A stretch of DNA of 64,000 nucleotides from Plantago elongata (Eukaryota; Streptophyta; Magnoliopsida; Lamiales; Plantaginaceae), in the NCBI GenBank assembly GCA_036897095.1, contig JAYMSP010000040.1, positions 44,063-108,062 of the forward strand, read 5' to 3'. Every line of letters starts with the position of its first letter. The stretch's first letter is position 1. This document shows positions 33,547 through 46,583 of this stretch, piece by piece. The notes beneath the pieces were generated by a model. The model saw only the letters and a list, made by a program, of their open reading frames with translations. It was not told where the DNA came from and did no database searches. Both the position numbers and the translations under genes were made by a program.

Positions 33547-36500
33547 CTAACTCTTACGATCACCCGGATCCTCTAAATTAGCAGAAGACCGAACTTTGCT
33601 TGGTCTTGACTGTGAACTGGTAACAGGCTTTTGAAGCGGCTTCAGAGCAGCCATTATTTCCGCAAACGATGGCCGCAACTTTGGATCTCTGCAATGTTAA
33701 TGGAAATTGTTATGGTAATTAGGCCCCAAGCATCAAATAAATTGTCTGCACCATTTAATCTAGCATTAGCAGGATACTCTTCCATCTGGAGTTTCCCAGT
33801 TTTACATTCCTTAATCCTTACTCCACCACAGTATATTTTAATGTATCGCTATACTTTCGAATGATTGGACAACATGACAAGGCTAGTAGAACAGCACTGA
33901 AAAAATGAAGTAGATGCACGTAACCACCCCGTGGTTGGATCAAAAGGAAATTTAAACATTCCTAATCTGGAAACAGGCAAATAGGAAAGAAAGAAGCACA
34001 AAAGACCTAATTAGACATGGTCGGTCCTTTGCAGTAAACAGGGTCTTTTTCACACTTTCTTACACTCCAGAGCTGTCTGCCTATTTCCAGAACATATGGA
34101 GTAAACTGCACTCCCCTAAAACCGCACGGATGTTGTACAATTGGCTCCTGGCAAGATATATAACAAGTGGATGAACAACAAGATAATAGTACACTCACGT
34201 TTCCCAGCATTTCCGGATTATATCTGCAATAGCTGGATCCATATTATCTGGTATGTCAAGTCGACGATGCTGAAAACCAACCGCGCCAACAACTTGCATT
34301 GGATTTAATCCTCCCCAAGGTTGCTGCATTGTGCAAAGCTCCCATAGTATGACACCATAGCTAAACACATCACATCTGCATTCAAATCAAGCAACTAAGT
34401 TAAAGGCCTTGTACTTCTATTTTAGCTGAACCATTTGGAGAGCACAAACAGATAACATACTTCTCATTGGATGGCTCATTTCTTAGAACTTCCGGTGCCA
34501 TCCATTCCGCCTGAACATAGGGAAATACTGGATTATCAATAGAGATATCATTCAATAATTTCACAAACGAAACAATCAGAAGTCTCCCTTTTGTAAATAA
34601 TTTCTCATCGATTGCTAACAACAATTGGACTTAAGTGTAATGTTTGAGATCCATGCAAACTCAGAAAGCCAAGGTGTGAACATAGAAGTTATGCAAGGGG
34701 TCAGAAACATAGTTTCCCGGAAGTTAAAATTATTAATTAAGCTAACTTACAATCTAAGACCTAGGTTTGAGATGTGAACTTGATTAATCAAACATCTTAA
34801 AAAGCCTAATAGTCATTTGACCAACAGACCATGAACTATCTTCTACAAAATGGAGATAAGTAAAGACATGCCAAAAAAGGAAAATCTTAGTGTGGTGGGA
34901 TATTGACAGTGTTCTATGAAGGCATGTTCAAGTACAATAGACACAACTGAGACAAGGAATGCAGAAAAGGATGATAGTGCTTCAGAGAAAAGGAACAAAG
35001 ATTCCTCTATAAGGTTCATTCTAAATGGAGGTAAGGAATCAACAGATTCAATCACGAGAAGCTTCACCGCAAATCCAAATAAGAACTGATGGAAAAACAA
35101 AATAAATAAATTTCTTAAATTCAGTTTCACATAGGCAAAGACCATCTTACCGTCCCAGCAGTAGATCTTGAAGAAAGAAACGTGCTGTGCTTCATTCTCG
35201 ACAAACCAAAATCACACACCTTCAAACAAAATAATATTACACGACGGTTAATGATTGACCAGAACCGATTATAATCATCATTTTCTCAGTTACAAGAATA
35301 TCACCTTGACAACCCAGTTCTTATCAACAAGAAGGTTTGGGGACTTTAAATCGCGATGAACTATCATTGGAGTGCAATTATGCAAATAATTCATTCCTCT
35401 AGCCTGTTGCACAATACATACCAAAGTAGCATCAGCTAATTCACCAGATAAAGTAGAAAATTACAAGACGAGAATGGTAGGAAAAGAGCATACTGCATCC
35501 AGAGCCATTCTTAATCGTCTGCGTTCATCTAGTTGATTGTTTGGCCGATGGAGTAATCTGTACAAACTACCTCTGGAAGACAAGTATTCTTCAGTTTGTT
35601 ATCAGAACTGTTTTCACAATAAAACATAACACATAGATGCACTATTTTGACAATTTGTATCCTCTAAAGTAGCTGTAATTTAGAAAAAAATAGTGACAGG
35701 TTTCATCTTTCCAAAAACCAATGAATTCAAGATTTTAACATGATTAAAGCTACTCAATTAGTTGCTCAAAGTGTGGCAGGCTTTTCTTAAGGCATGCGTA
35801 GCAGCAATGAAAAGAGAAGCCGGTAGATATAGGCACCGCATAATAATTTAGTGAAGTGTTGACAGGGATTTCCTAATGCATGCATAGAAGCATTGGAAAG
35901 TGAATCCAATAGCTGCCAACACCGCATAATATTTTTTTGTACTTAAAAAAGTAAATCAAGCATTTGGCAAGAAAGTTCTATTGAAGAATTATAAACCATC
36001 ATTACATGCGAGCTATAACAATAACATTAACATGTATTTTCATATTTTGGATATCAAGATCTAGCATACCTAGGAAGAAATTCAGTAACAATTGAAAGAT
36101 TTGGTGGACGAGTAACAGCCCCCATGAAGAGAACTACGTTTGGATGTCTGACTCTTCTCATTATCAGAACCTTGCAAAACAAAGCAAGTAGTACATGTCA
36201 AATCATGGATAAGAATTACAAAGGGCAAGTGAAACTGACTGAAACCATGTATTCTATTTGGTATGGTGTTTGCAGGTTTAAGGTAGGGTTCTCCCTCAAG
36301 GAGATAATGAAGATTATTGCATCTAGATGTTCTGTTTTTTCACCTTTGTTTACTTGTGTGTAGAAGCTAGATAGAATGTGATATTATTAGTTCAATGTCT
36401 AGTTCGTTGGATGCATCTGTTGATGGCCTGGATCTTTGATCGGCCTTAATGTACTGAACTGTTTTTGGGAATCAAAAAGTATGCTTACAAAAGAATTTGC

Positions 36501-39500
36501 CAATTCACAACGACATGGGGACAAGAGGATGTGCATATGTGAGATGCCTCGAGGAAATAGGTAATGTAAAGCTCAAGGTCTGGTAGAAAATATATCACAC
36601 AAGAAACTCTAAGTAGTAACTTGAGGACCAGAACAATGCTTTAAAATGTGTTGACCTGGAATGCATAATGCCACACTGCATAACCATTCCACAGGCGATA
36701 CATATATGGACAATAAAAGTACTGTTCTGAAGACAGTAGCTTTGGACCAGAACCTCAAACCTCCTAACCGAAGATTATATTTAAAATTTTGCTGGCAATT
36801 AAATGGAATGAATGTTGTACAATATATCATACGCAATACTTCAAGGGTCAAACCATTGTGACAAAATCCCGACTGTACCTCACTTTTAAATTCCTCAAGA
36901 GATTCACCAGTAATTTCTTGGTCAAGGAACTTCTTCACAGCAACTTCCTAAAAGTTGAATCAAGGTATAATTATTCTTCATCCAAGAATCAGAAGCTGTA
37001 AGAAAATAGACTTATGAAGCCCCAGATAACCGGCAAAAAATATAGCCATGCTAACAAATTAATAGTCATAAATATCATGCCATTCTGCACATCACAGATC
37101 CTAGGTTTACTCGAATTAAAATAGCTTCCTTGAAATGGACGACTTGTAAGCAGTTTTTGAGTGAGAACAGTAAAAACTAGTACAAGATTTAAAAAACTTA
37201 CAGTTCCATGCCAGTCTCCACGATATACCTCACCATATGATCCTTCAATAATGGCAAATAAAAATTAGATATCACAAAAATATGTAGTCCAGTGAAACAT
37301 TACTATGTATCCGAATAAAATCAGTTGAAAAATAAAGCAGGCTAGTACCAAGCCCGATACGTTCGCCCATGGTGATTTCCTCCCAAGGAATTTCACAATC
37401 TGCTACATCATCCAGTATCACGTCAGATTTAGAACTTTCCCCGCCAGTTGATCTATCTGATCTTCTCTCACCCTCCGAGATAGCCCCTACAGTTTCATGT
37501 TCCCGATGACCACTTCCTCGTTCATGGGTTGAGCCATCAGTTTCTCCATCACTTCTTACATACTCTAGTAAATTGAAGTGGCCAGCAGGACTATCCGGTG
37601 AATGAGAAGCGACTTCGAAATTTTCGTACTGCTTACTAACAGCCGCAGTGGTTGCTACCACAGCTGCAGCTGTGGCTGTAGCAGCGGCTGCCACTGGAAG
37701 TTGAAGTCTAGGATCGCTGCTTGCCTTTGTAGCAGCAACTACCATTGAAGAAGCAACAACAGCTGCGGCTGCTGCAGCAGCAGCAGCCACGGGGAAATTT
37801 TTATTGTATTTTGGAGGATCTATTTCTGATTCTGAAGAATTCGGTTGGTTTTGTGGATTTTTCTCCAGATTCCCTTTGGAGTGAAAATTCTGATGAGGCG
37901 GCAGTGGAGGGAGAAAAGATCGATCAGTCACTTTCTTTTCATTTTCTTGAATTTGGGGCCTGACATCCATAATTGTCACATCTAGTTGTTCTGGATACAT
38001 TTCAGTGAACAAGTTTGGAGGAGCAACAACACCACTTTCAAGCAAAACGTCATGAAGTTTCTGAGCCAATTGTGGATTTTCTTTTGCTGCATCAATCATG
38101 TACTGTGAAACGTCCTTTACTTTCATTCTTCTCACTGCAGGAGAACTAACACCTTCTGTCCAGGAAGGAGATCTTGCATGTGAGTATGGATGCCCGTGTC
38201 TATTAACATTATCCCGTGGTGGCTCTTTCTTCACATTCCAAGAGTTTTCTGAACCTGTATACTGTCGGGATGTTCCTTTGTCCGAAGATACCTTTTTTAC
38301 GGGTATATTCTCCGTAATTTTGGATGTTGTGTTCCCGGTTGTCAGACTACTAGATGAACCCACAGGAGAATAGTCCACATCCTCAGACACATTACTGTAT
38401 GAAGAAGTCGAGTCTTGAGAAATTGCTGTATCAGATGGAATAAGCGTGCCTGGGTCCGACATTAAATCAACAATGTATTCCCTGAACAAAATAATTAAGA
38501 TTTTGTAAACAGAAATGCAGGATATATAATTAAACCCTAGAGAGATCTGTATCCAGACGGTTCATAAGTCTCACTTAAAAGGACACCATGCTATATCTCC
38601 GTTGAGAAGCAAGAGAGAATCTAAGGTGTGAATTTTATAGAAAAACTGTGGATTTTGTAACTATACAAACATTTTCAGTATTCGAAGACTAACCGACAAC
38701 GAAGCGCAGCTCAGTTGGTAAAACGCTTCACCTCCAACCAATAGGTTGGGGTTCAAGTCACCCTTTAGCCGTTTAAAAAAAAAAAAAGTATTCGAAGACT
38801 AACCATGAGCCATTAGGTTTTTAGAACAAGGAAAAGAAAGGAAAAATAAAAAATCTTAAAGCAACTGGGCATGGCAACATTTAGCGCATTTGCTGCTAAA
38901 TTTATTCCACATATCACATATGAATAATTTGCACAAACCTGAAAAATTATTTAGTTGTTTATGTGATGAATTGGTATACTTATTAATCTACAGGATATAA
39001 GTGCCATCTGGGAGAATTAAGATATCCTATTCTCATAAATTACAAGTCTTTGGTAATTACGAGAGGAAAACACAGAAGACATAAAGAGAAGTAACAATGA
39101 ATTGCCTCTGGTTCGAAAAGCAACACTGAACCAAATCAGTTACCTTTCATCGTCAATTTTCACAAAGATCATGGCCACATCATCAGATCCAGTAAATTGT
39201 TGTCCTTTCACCAAACGGCAAGGTATGCTCAAACTATCAGCCAACACCTATGACCATGCCAATAACACAGAGTTAGATAAACAGGTGAAGCCCAAAACTT
39301 GATTCCCATTTTGAAGAAGGACGAACAGTTAAATAAATTATCCATGGCATAAGAAAGAGTAAAAAGCAGTTTTGTACAGACTCTACAAAAACCTTAGCAA
39401 CATATATTAACCCCTTGCGGTGCCAGCTGTGTCACAACAGGCAGAACACAGGATTAAGAGTACAAGATTGCCCTGGAGCTAAAGAGGAGAATGCAAGCGG

Positions 39501-42500
39501 ACTGGAATTTGGATATATTGTTCAGATTACACGTGGAAACAAACAAAGAGCATAAGATTATTCAACAAAGAAAACACCTTATTATGTATAGCAGCTCTTT
39601 ACATGCATTGAAAAGGTTGAAGAACATCAATTTAACTAGAAGAAGCATTTAATACCTTGAATAGCAATGCCCTATGACGAGCCAGCCCAACTGTCAAAGA
39701 ACCAAGAGGCAAAACCATGCTCCCATGGTTTGACTTCAAACTATAACTGAGCTCTCTCCATGCTACCGACATTTTGTCCGGGTCACCAACTGGTCCACCC
39801 ATATGTTCTGAAACTAAGGTTGCAAGCTTCTGCACTATTACATGGTTAATAGAATTTGCAGAATGAGAACGTACATAGAATGCCATCTCAATGGCTTTCT
39901 GCTCAAGGTTCAACAACTTGGTATCAGCTGCTCTATTAACAAGAACGGCTTCCCAACTGATATCATCCGCCATTGGTGTTGCTTGCAAATCAACAAGGGA
40001 AGGCATTTTTGATGAAGTTGATTCAGTCAAGACACCGTATAGATCATAGAAACCATCCAGAATCTTTTCATCGTAGCTCAGAGCATTGTAAATCTATAAA
40101 TCAGGCATAAATATAACATATGAGGATATGTTAGGAGGGAAGTAAAGAGGGCAGCACAAAGGAAAATGATTGTACTTTCATTTTGCTTTTTAAATATCAA
40201 ACGCTTAATAGAACACAAGTTTACAGCAAAAGCGAAATTAGCAAAAAATTATGTGATATGTCAGAGATAGGCATCTATCAGAATTAGTGATAGAAATTCA
40301 TTCTAATCTTTACTAAATATGCAGTGAAGAACCCAGGCAACACCAATTATATTACAAGAACTCTTTTGAAATGAAGATCAAATAACCAACATATCGACGG
40401 GTCTTGTTTCAGGTAGCCTCCAACACAATACTATCAATTCAGAATAGCAGAGAGGAGTAGCTGAGCCAAAATGAAACAGGATAGCCGGATGGCCACGATA
40501 GAAAAACATCATCCATGCAATTTCATAAAAATAAAAACTGCCAAAACCACAGATTTCCCAAGCATAAAAAATTACACTGGACCCCCTGAAGTATGAACGA
40601 TTACAACGACACTACATGAGCTTACTTCAGCTTTGTCATGAAGTTATTCCAGTATTTCATCAAACTGGTGTTCTCACTGTTCCAATGTTCATCAACAAGA
40701 CACTGGCATTCTGCTCTGCCACTCACTTCCAAGTTCCAATATTCCACCATACTGGTATTTTGTCATTACCATGATTTGTATTGTAACAGAAGGGTTCTTT
40801 AGAGCCTAGGGGTGTTACCAGTAGGGCCCACTGCTATAGGGTCATGTTAACCTAATAGAGGATATTAAGCTTGATATAACTGAAAGATTTTACAAATCGT
40901 CTTTACAGACATGTATTTCATGAATGTGCTGAGCATTGTGTAGAGTTACTTTTTAAGTATAAGTTGAGAGCTTCTCGTATTTGAGTAAAATAGTAGATTG
41001 TAGCATTTAGAGTGTTTCATATGATATCAGCAAGGAATTTATTTCTGAAAACATGTTGAAAATGGCAGTCCCAACTTTAAGTTGCCTTGAATCCCTTTTC
41101 TTGCTGCTTTATTTCTTGTTTTTTCTTTTTTTTTTTTTTTCAGTATAGTAACTGCATAAAACTAGAAATTCCCATAAACCATGCTTTCACAAAGAACTTC
41201 CTAAGCTTGATTAATATGGCACCTGCTGAATCTAAGGTGAGAAATAATACTGCCTTTTACTTTGAGGCAGTGGTCCAGTCACAGTTTAGTTCAAATGCAT
41301 TCAGGACGAGAAATGGAGACCAAAAAGCTTGATAAAATTCCTGTTAATCTAACTTAATGTTTTATAGAAGTTATCAGCAGGTCGGTGATGCATACTTCTA
41401 CTAAAATATTAACCATTTCATTGCTCTCCTGACAATTTGACCAATTTACAATCTCTGTTTATCTAACTTAATGTTTTATATTACAAGGAACTGTTTTGAA
41501 ATCAAGATCAAATAACCAACACATCGACGGGTCTTGTTTCAGGTAGCCCTCCAACACAGTACTATCAATTCAGGATAGCAGAGCGGAGCAGCTGAGCCAA
41601 TTGAAATAGGATAGCCAGAAACATTCAAAACCACAGATTTCCGAAGTATGAAAATTATACTGGACACCCTGAAGTATGAATAATTACAAGAACACTACAT
41701 GAACTTACTTCTGCTTTGTCATGAACTTACTTCCAGACTTCCAGTATTTCATCAAACTGGTGTTCTGTCAATATTCCAATGTTAATCAACATGACACTAC
41801 ATTAAGCAAACCACATTCTGCTTTGTCACTCACTTCCAATATTTCACCAAACTGGTATTTTTATCATTACCATGATTTGTATTGTAACAGAAGGGATCTC
41901 TAGACCCTAGGGATATTACCAGTGGGGGCCACTGCTACAGGGTCATGTTAACCTAACAGAGTATCTTAAGCTTGATATAACTGAAAAATAAATTACATAT
42001 GCTTTTTGAAAAAACATGTATTTCTTGAATGTGCTGACTGCTGAACATTGTGTTAAGTTACTTTTAAGTATAAGTAGAGAGCTTCTCTTATTTGAGTAAA
42101 ATAGTAGACTGTAGCATTTAGAATGTTTCGGATAATATCAGCAAGGAATTATTTCTGAAAACATGTTGAAAATGGCAGTCCCAACTTTAAGTAGCCTTGA
42201 ATCCCTTGTCTTGCTGCTTTTTTACTTGTTTTTTTCTTTTTTCAGTGAAGTAACTGCATACACTAGAAATTCCCATAACCCATGCTTTCACAAAGCACTC
42301 CCTATGCTTGATTAATATGGCACCTACTGAATATAAGGTGAGAAATAATACTGTCTTTTACTTTGAGGCAGTGGTCCAGTCACAATTTAGTTCGAATGCA
42401 TAAAGTACGGAAATGGAGACCAGAAAGCTTGATACAATTCCTGTTTATCTAACTTCAAATTTTATAGAAGTTATCAGCAGGTCGGTGATGCATACTTTTA

Positions 42501-44430
42501 CTAAAATATTAAGCATTTAATTGCTCTCATGACAATATGACCAATTTTCAATCTTTTTCCTAAGTGCATATAATCGTACCTATGCCTCCTATAGTACTAA
42601 TCTCCAGTACTATCAAGTTATCCCATGCACAAGGACACTGTTCAGTTAGGACCTAGACTGAACAGTGTCCTAGTGCATTGGATAACTTGCCTCCTGAGAA
42701 TTATGCAGGCTGGTACACAGGTGTACAAGGTCATACATAGATACCTTCATAGAAAATAAGGTTATCCCATGCACAAGACACTAGTCACTCTAGGTTGCCT
42801 CCTGAGAATTATGCAGGTTTTCATAGATACCTTCAAAATTTTATTCCATGAGCCATGAGGAGATAAACCCAGACATTCTCTATGATTTTGAGAAAATATA
42901 AAAAGAGGAAATGAGTGGTATAATTTTCATGGTACAGATGTCTCCATGCATGGACAGCAACGTTGCATCGGACTTTACAATGATAGGCTGACATCTATCA
43001 GGATGTTAAAATTTACACCCTCCGTCCCACCGGAAACTGCAACTAGTTCCATCTTGGGAGTCCAATTATAAACTGCATGTAAAGCTAAATATATAATAGC
43101 TAAATATTATATCCAACTATCCACTTTATCAGTACTTTATTCATTTTTTATCTAGCCGTCAGAATTCCTTACCCTTCTTTAGTTTAATCAATATCCCATT
43201 TTTCTTTAATACTCTTGCCAGGCCAAAACTTGCAGTTTCAGGCAGAACGAGAGGAGTACAGAAGAGATAAAAATAGAGTTAAAACAGACAGCTTACTCAA
43301 GCTCCAAAGTAAGGATAAATTGTTCTGCACACTACAGATAACTTCAGTTCGACTTCAGCCATTCAGAGGCCCTTAGCTTTGCATACATTTTTTTCCCTAC
43401 ACTATGCAAAACCCACTACTTATCCAAGTAAAGTTCATATTTTTCTAATCCTCAAGCAACAGCTAGTTAAAATAAAAAGTAACTTATTAGTATCTAGTTA
43501 ATTCCATTTATTTTCAGATAACATCTCTTTCAATACAGTAGAAGCATAACAGGAAACCGAAACCACATAAGTGATATGGACTATGGTGGCTACAACAGAA
43601 ACAAAAAGAAATATTGAGTTCCGCCAGTGGCATTAAATTAAACTAGACACCCTTTGGTTTAAGAGGACTGACATATTCAAGGGTGGTAACTGTAACATTC
43701 TGTGCAATAGTAGGAGTAACACCTGCAATTATGGCATGGCGACAAGGGAGGTGTGCGCAATTTTTGGCATAGCAACTAGGAACATAATTATCTCATTGTA
43801 GTAATTTTTATCTACCATGTATAAATGAACAGGCTAGTTCTAGCTAATGAAAAATCGTTCAGCAGAGCGAAACAAGCAACCTAAAGCTAAAGAGTAACGA
43901 GAAAACATGAAGATAGCAAGCCATACCCAGTATCTATAGGACACAATTTCCGCCTGAGTATTATCCGGAGGACAAGAGCCCAAACTTATCTGCTTCACAG
44001 CTTCGATCTGAACCGCCTCTGGATCTTCCCTTGCACTCATCTCCAGAGCCATTTGAATTTGGTATTCCTCCTCTACATCCCTGTCCCGGTCCCTGCTAGA
44101 CCCAGAATCCCTATTAACCACATCCAAAGCAGCATCCAAACTACTACTACCCACGGAATTGGACGGCTCCATTCGATCCCCTCTCAACGAAGGAGGACTA
44201 CTATTACTATTCCTATTCGTGACCGAGTTCAACCACCCGGAAATAGCTGCCAAGGGTTTGTTACCATAGTCAGACTTGGACTGGACAATCCTATTATTAT
44301 CACTTGGTGAACCATCACCCAACCTAATTCTAGTACTATTACCTTTAGATGATGATGAATTAGCAGAGCCTTGTGAATCTCCAGACTGAATGTTGGATCC
44401 TATATGAAGCTTCTTGAGAAGGTTTTTCAT
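33547..44430 (-). CDS. B3-group Raf-like MAPKKK (EDR1-domain kinase, RAF4/SIS8 type)
   Basis: Thirteen exons: 43927-44430, 39656-40093, 39144-39247, 37349-38481, 37202-37242, 36879-36947, 36070-36170, 35494-35572, 35305-35403, 35151-35219, 34461-34510, 34199-34375 and 33547-33688. They total 3006 bp, 1001 aa, with all phases closing. An EDR1 regulatory domain lies at about 125-350. A low-complexity middle includes a polyalanine tract. The kinase domain begins near 722: [19 protein letters not shown] (K745), [10 protein letters not shown] (D841), DFGLSR (D859) and [12 protein letters not shown]. It ends with [12 protein letters not shown]. The order and size match Arabidopsis At1g18160 (about 990 aa). 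Known relatives phosphorylate and activate SnRK2 kinases in osmotic/ABA signalling and affect sugar/salt responses. All catalytic residues are present. The first intron is 3.8 kb. Confidence 0.95.
37630..37800 (-). repeat. Polyalanine-coding GCN tracts in the kinase exon 4
   Basis: Two alanine-rich runs, [15 protein letters not shown] and [19 protein letters not shown], are separated by about 17 residues. They are coded by mixed GCN codons, so slippage is limited. They lie in the unstructured linker before the kinase domain, where such tracts are tolerated. Confidence 0.8.
38695..38786 (+). mobile_element. Very short tRNA-derived SINE, copy 1
   Basis: A 92-bp insertion in intron 3 of the Raf-like kinase, antisense to the gene. 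It starts GACAACGAAGCG and has a pol III box A (CAGCTCAGTTGG) and box B (GGGTTCAAGTC). It ends in a 13-base A tail. Perfect 18-bp target duplications AGTATTCGAAGACTAACC flank it at 38677-38694 and 38787-38804. The body is only about 79 bp, essentially one tRNA-like unit with no extra 3' domain. Confidence 0.9.
40351..42558. repeat. 1.1-kb tandem duplication in kinase intron 1
   Basis: Copy 1 (about 40351-41458) and copy 2 (about 41480-42558) are direct repeats with a period of about 1129 bp. Shared strings include CGACGGGTCTTGTTTCAGGT (40396, 41525), TAGGGTCATGTTAACCTAA-type and GGTCGGTGATGCATACTT (41382, 42481). Copy 2 has a deletion near 41620 and many substitutions. The origin is unknown; neither copy shows a protein. 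Confidence 0.9.
42613..42689. repeat. 33-bp-arm hairpin with partial second copy
   Basis: Arms 42613-42645 and 42657-42689 are reverse complements with two mismatches in 33, around an 11-base loop. The left-arm start GGTTATCCCATGCACAAG recurs near 42762, and GCCTCCTGAGAATTATGCAGG-like strings follow both places. It is in kinase intron 1. It could be a foldback transposon or a microRNA-like hairpin; nothing indicates processing. Confidence 0.75.
43016..43256. mobile_element. Stowaway MITE in kinase intron 1
   Basis: A 241-bp element with left end CACCCTCCGTCCCACC, reversed right end CTCCTCTCGTTCTGCC, and continuing similarity through GAAACTGCAA. TA is duplicated on both sides (43014-43015 and 43257-43258). 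Tc1/mariner-type non-autonomous element. Confidence 0.8.
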
Positions 44431-46583
44431 TTCGATCTCCTAGAGCCCAGCTGTGAATGCTAAAGAAGATAAAAGCAGAAGGTCTCCATTTGCTCACGCC
44501 AAACATGAATCTAAATCACAAATGACAGACAGCTAGCTCCACACAAAACAAGAAACTGAAACTTAGCTTGCAGACAAACAAAACCCTTAAAATCAAACAT
44601 TCAAGAATCAACAAAATCACATGATACAACAGAGCACACCCAATAAATTGATATACACAGCTAAAGATTGAATTTTGAGATGAGGGTTGAGTCAAGAAAT
44701 CAAAAGGGTTATAGAGAGAGAGAGAGAGACTACATATAGACTGGTAGACTAGTATAATAGCCAAGAATTAATAAAATAATGAATTATGTGAGGAAGAAGG
44801 AGGAATAGGTGAGACTTTGAGAAATAAAATACTACTTTATGGCACAATAATAGTAATGGAAGAAGAAGAAGATGAAGAAGAAAAGCTGATTAATTGGTGG
44901 GATTTGGAGAAAAGAGAGAAAGCAAGCTGCAAACAGCAGAGAAAACAAGTGGGAAAGAGTATGGCTTCAATGAAGATGATGACCCACTTGAGTGATTTGC
45001 CACAGGGACCAAATTTTGAGATACTAGAATAGTTTATGGTATACTAGGCGTAAATAAATATTGATATGGATTAGTCGGACTTTAATATAGGACGAATTAA
45101 TAAATTAAAACGTTTTAAGCTCTGAAAGTCATAATACTAGAATAGTTTATGGTATGTTAGGCGTAAAGAAATACATACATGGATTAGTCGGACTTGGATA
45201 TAAAATGAATTAATTTATAAATTTGATGCGTACTATTACGTGAAAAGTCAAATTATAATATAAAATATTATAAGGTGTGTAATAATTTTCATGTGTGGTT
45301 TTATTCTTAATTAGTAACATTAATTTTATTTAATAATTACAGAATTTGATAAATATATGAAGTTTTAAGAGGGAAATATGAGTATTGTAAAGCAGTATAT
45401 TATATAAACAAAGAGGTATAGGATAGTTAGTGAATAAAAAAAAATTTAACTGGCAATTTACTTTCTCTTTTAAAATACAAGATGAACATCACCTTAAAAT
45501 ATGTATACGAGTATCTCAAGTGCCATTTTCGTTAGTATAAATAAAGAAAAAGATTAAACCATTCTTCTTTTTAATTTTCATTTTGAATAACCAAAATCCA
45601 CTACTTCAAGTTCCCAACTTGACATCCCTATTTTGGGCAAATAATTTGCAGGAATCGTGTGGGATAGTAGTAGGTGGTGGAATGCTCAAAGACCAAAACG
45701 GTGAGGGAAAAGGCTCCGTCGAATCTTATATTATACTCGTTTATGCAACGAGCTAAGCAGATAAAACTCATCAAGACTAATTATTTTAATAAATTTATTT
45801 TTAATATTTATTTTCAATGGATAAAGTTCGATAGGCCCCATTATATTTTCGAGCTTATAACAGTTATTCGGATACATTTTTTCATCGTTTTTAATGAGCC
45901 AGGCTCGAAATCTACTCAGAATAGTTTTACAACAGTAATTTGAATGGATAGTATGGGAATTGGTTTTAAGAACTTTCATTGCCTAAATTACCCTTAAATA
46001 GTTGGTGATGGGCCTGGGCCTGCTTAAGGACAAATGAAATAAATTGTGGGTTGGCCCAGTAGCAATTTTGCGTCCTCATTGACATAGAGCACCTGTACGT
46101 TTTGTTTCTGTCCAAGGTAGTTATTTCTAAGTTGCTAGAGAAACTGATAAGAACAATACCATTCTATTGTACTGGGAAAATAATCACAAACCCTGGATGG
46201 TAGAGAATCAACCTGAACCAACTAGATATATAACAACAACCGATCACATTACAACGCAATTGCAGTTAAACGACTAGAAATTCCATGTTTCAAACACTAA
46301 GAGAACAACTAAACTGCAGTTTCCTAGCTAGCTAGTGCAGCTACATACAACATCAATTCATGATACATTCACAATCAAATAAATCTCTAAAAATAAATTC
46401 AAGAACAAGAGCCAGAAAACAAAGAAAGACAAGATTAATGCTGCTCAATGCAAGTTTTCCCTTAATACCATCCCATTTCCTGCCTACACATCCGTTACCA
46501 CCAAGAAACAACTCCACAGTTCTTCCTCCCCAAGTCAGCTCTACGATTTTACTCTGTTACAACAACACTAGCAACTTTCAGCT
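44431..46583. other. Kinase promoter and HMGA-like gene 3' flank
   Basis: The first 350 bp upstream of the kinase start include a (GA) run at 44712-44728, which reads CT-rich in sense and fits a plant leader. Further upstream is AT-rich DNA with the direct repeat listed separately. The 3'UTR of the HMGA-like gene lies just below 46584. No additional gene is seen. Confidence 0.4.
45021..45220. repeat. Direct repeat of about 85 bp upstream of the kinase
   Basis: ATACTAGAATAGTTTATGGT begins at 45021 and again at 45134 (period 113 bp). Each is followed by AGGCGTAAA, then ATGGATTAGTCGGACTT. The two are about 80% alike. It could affect the upstream regulatory region of the kinase gene. Confidence 0.75.

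Noticed and set aside
38695-38775. Functional tRNA gene
   Set aside because: Has A and B boxes but no proper cloverleaf acceptor pairing; ends in an A tail with target duplications, so it is a retroposed copy.
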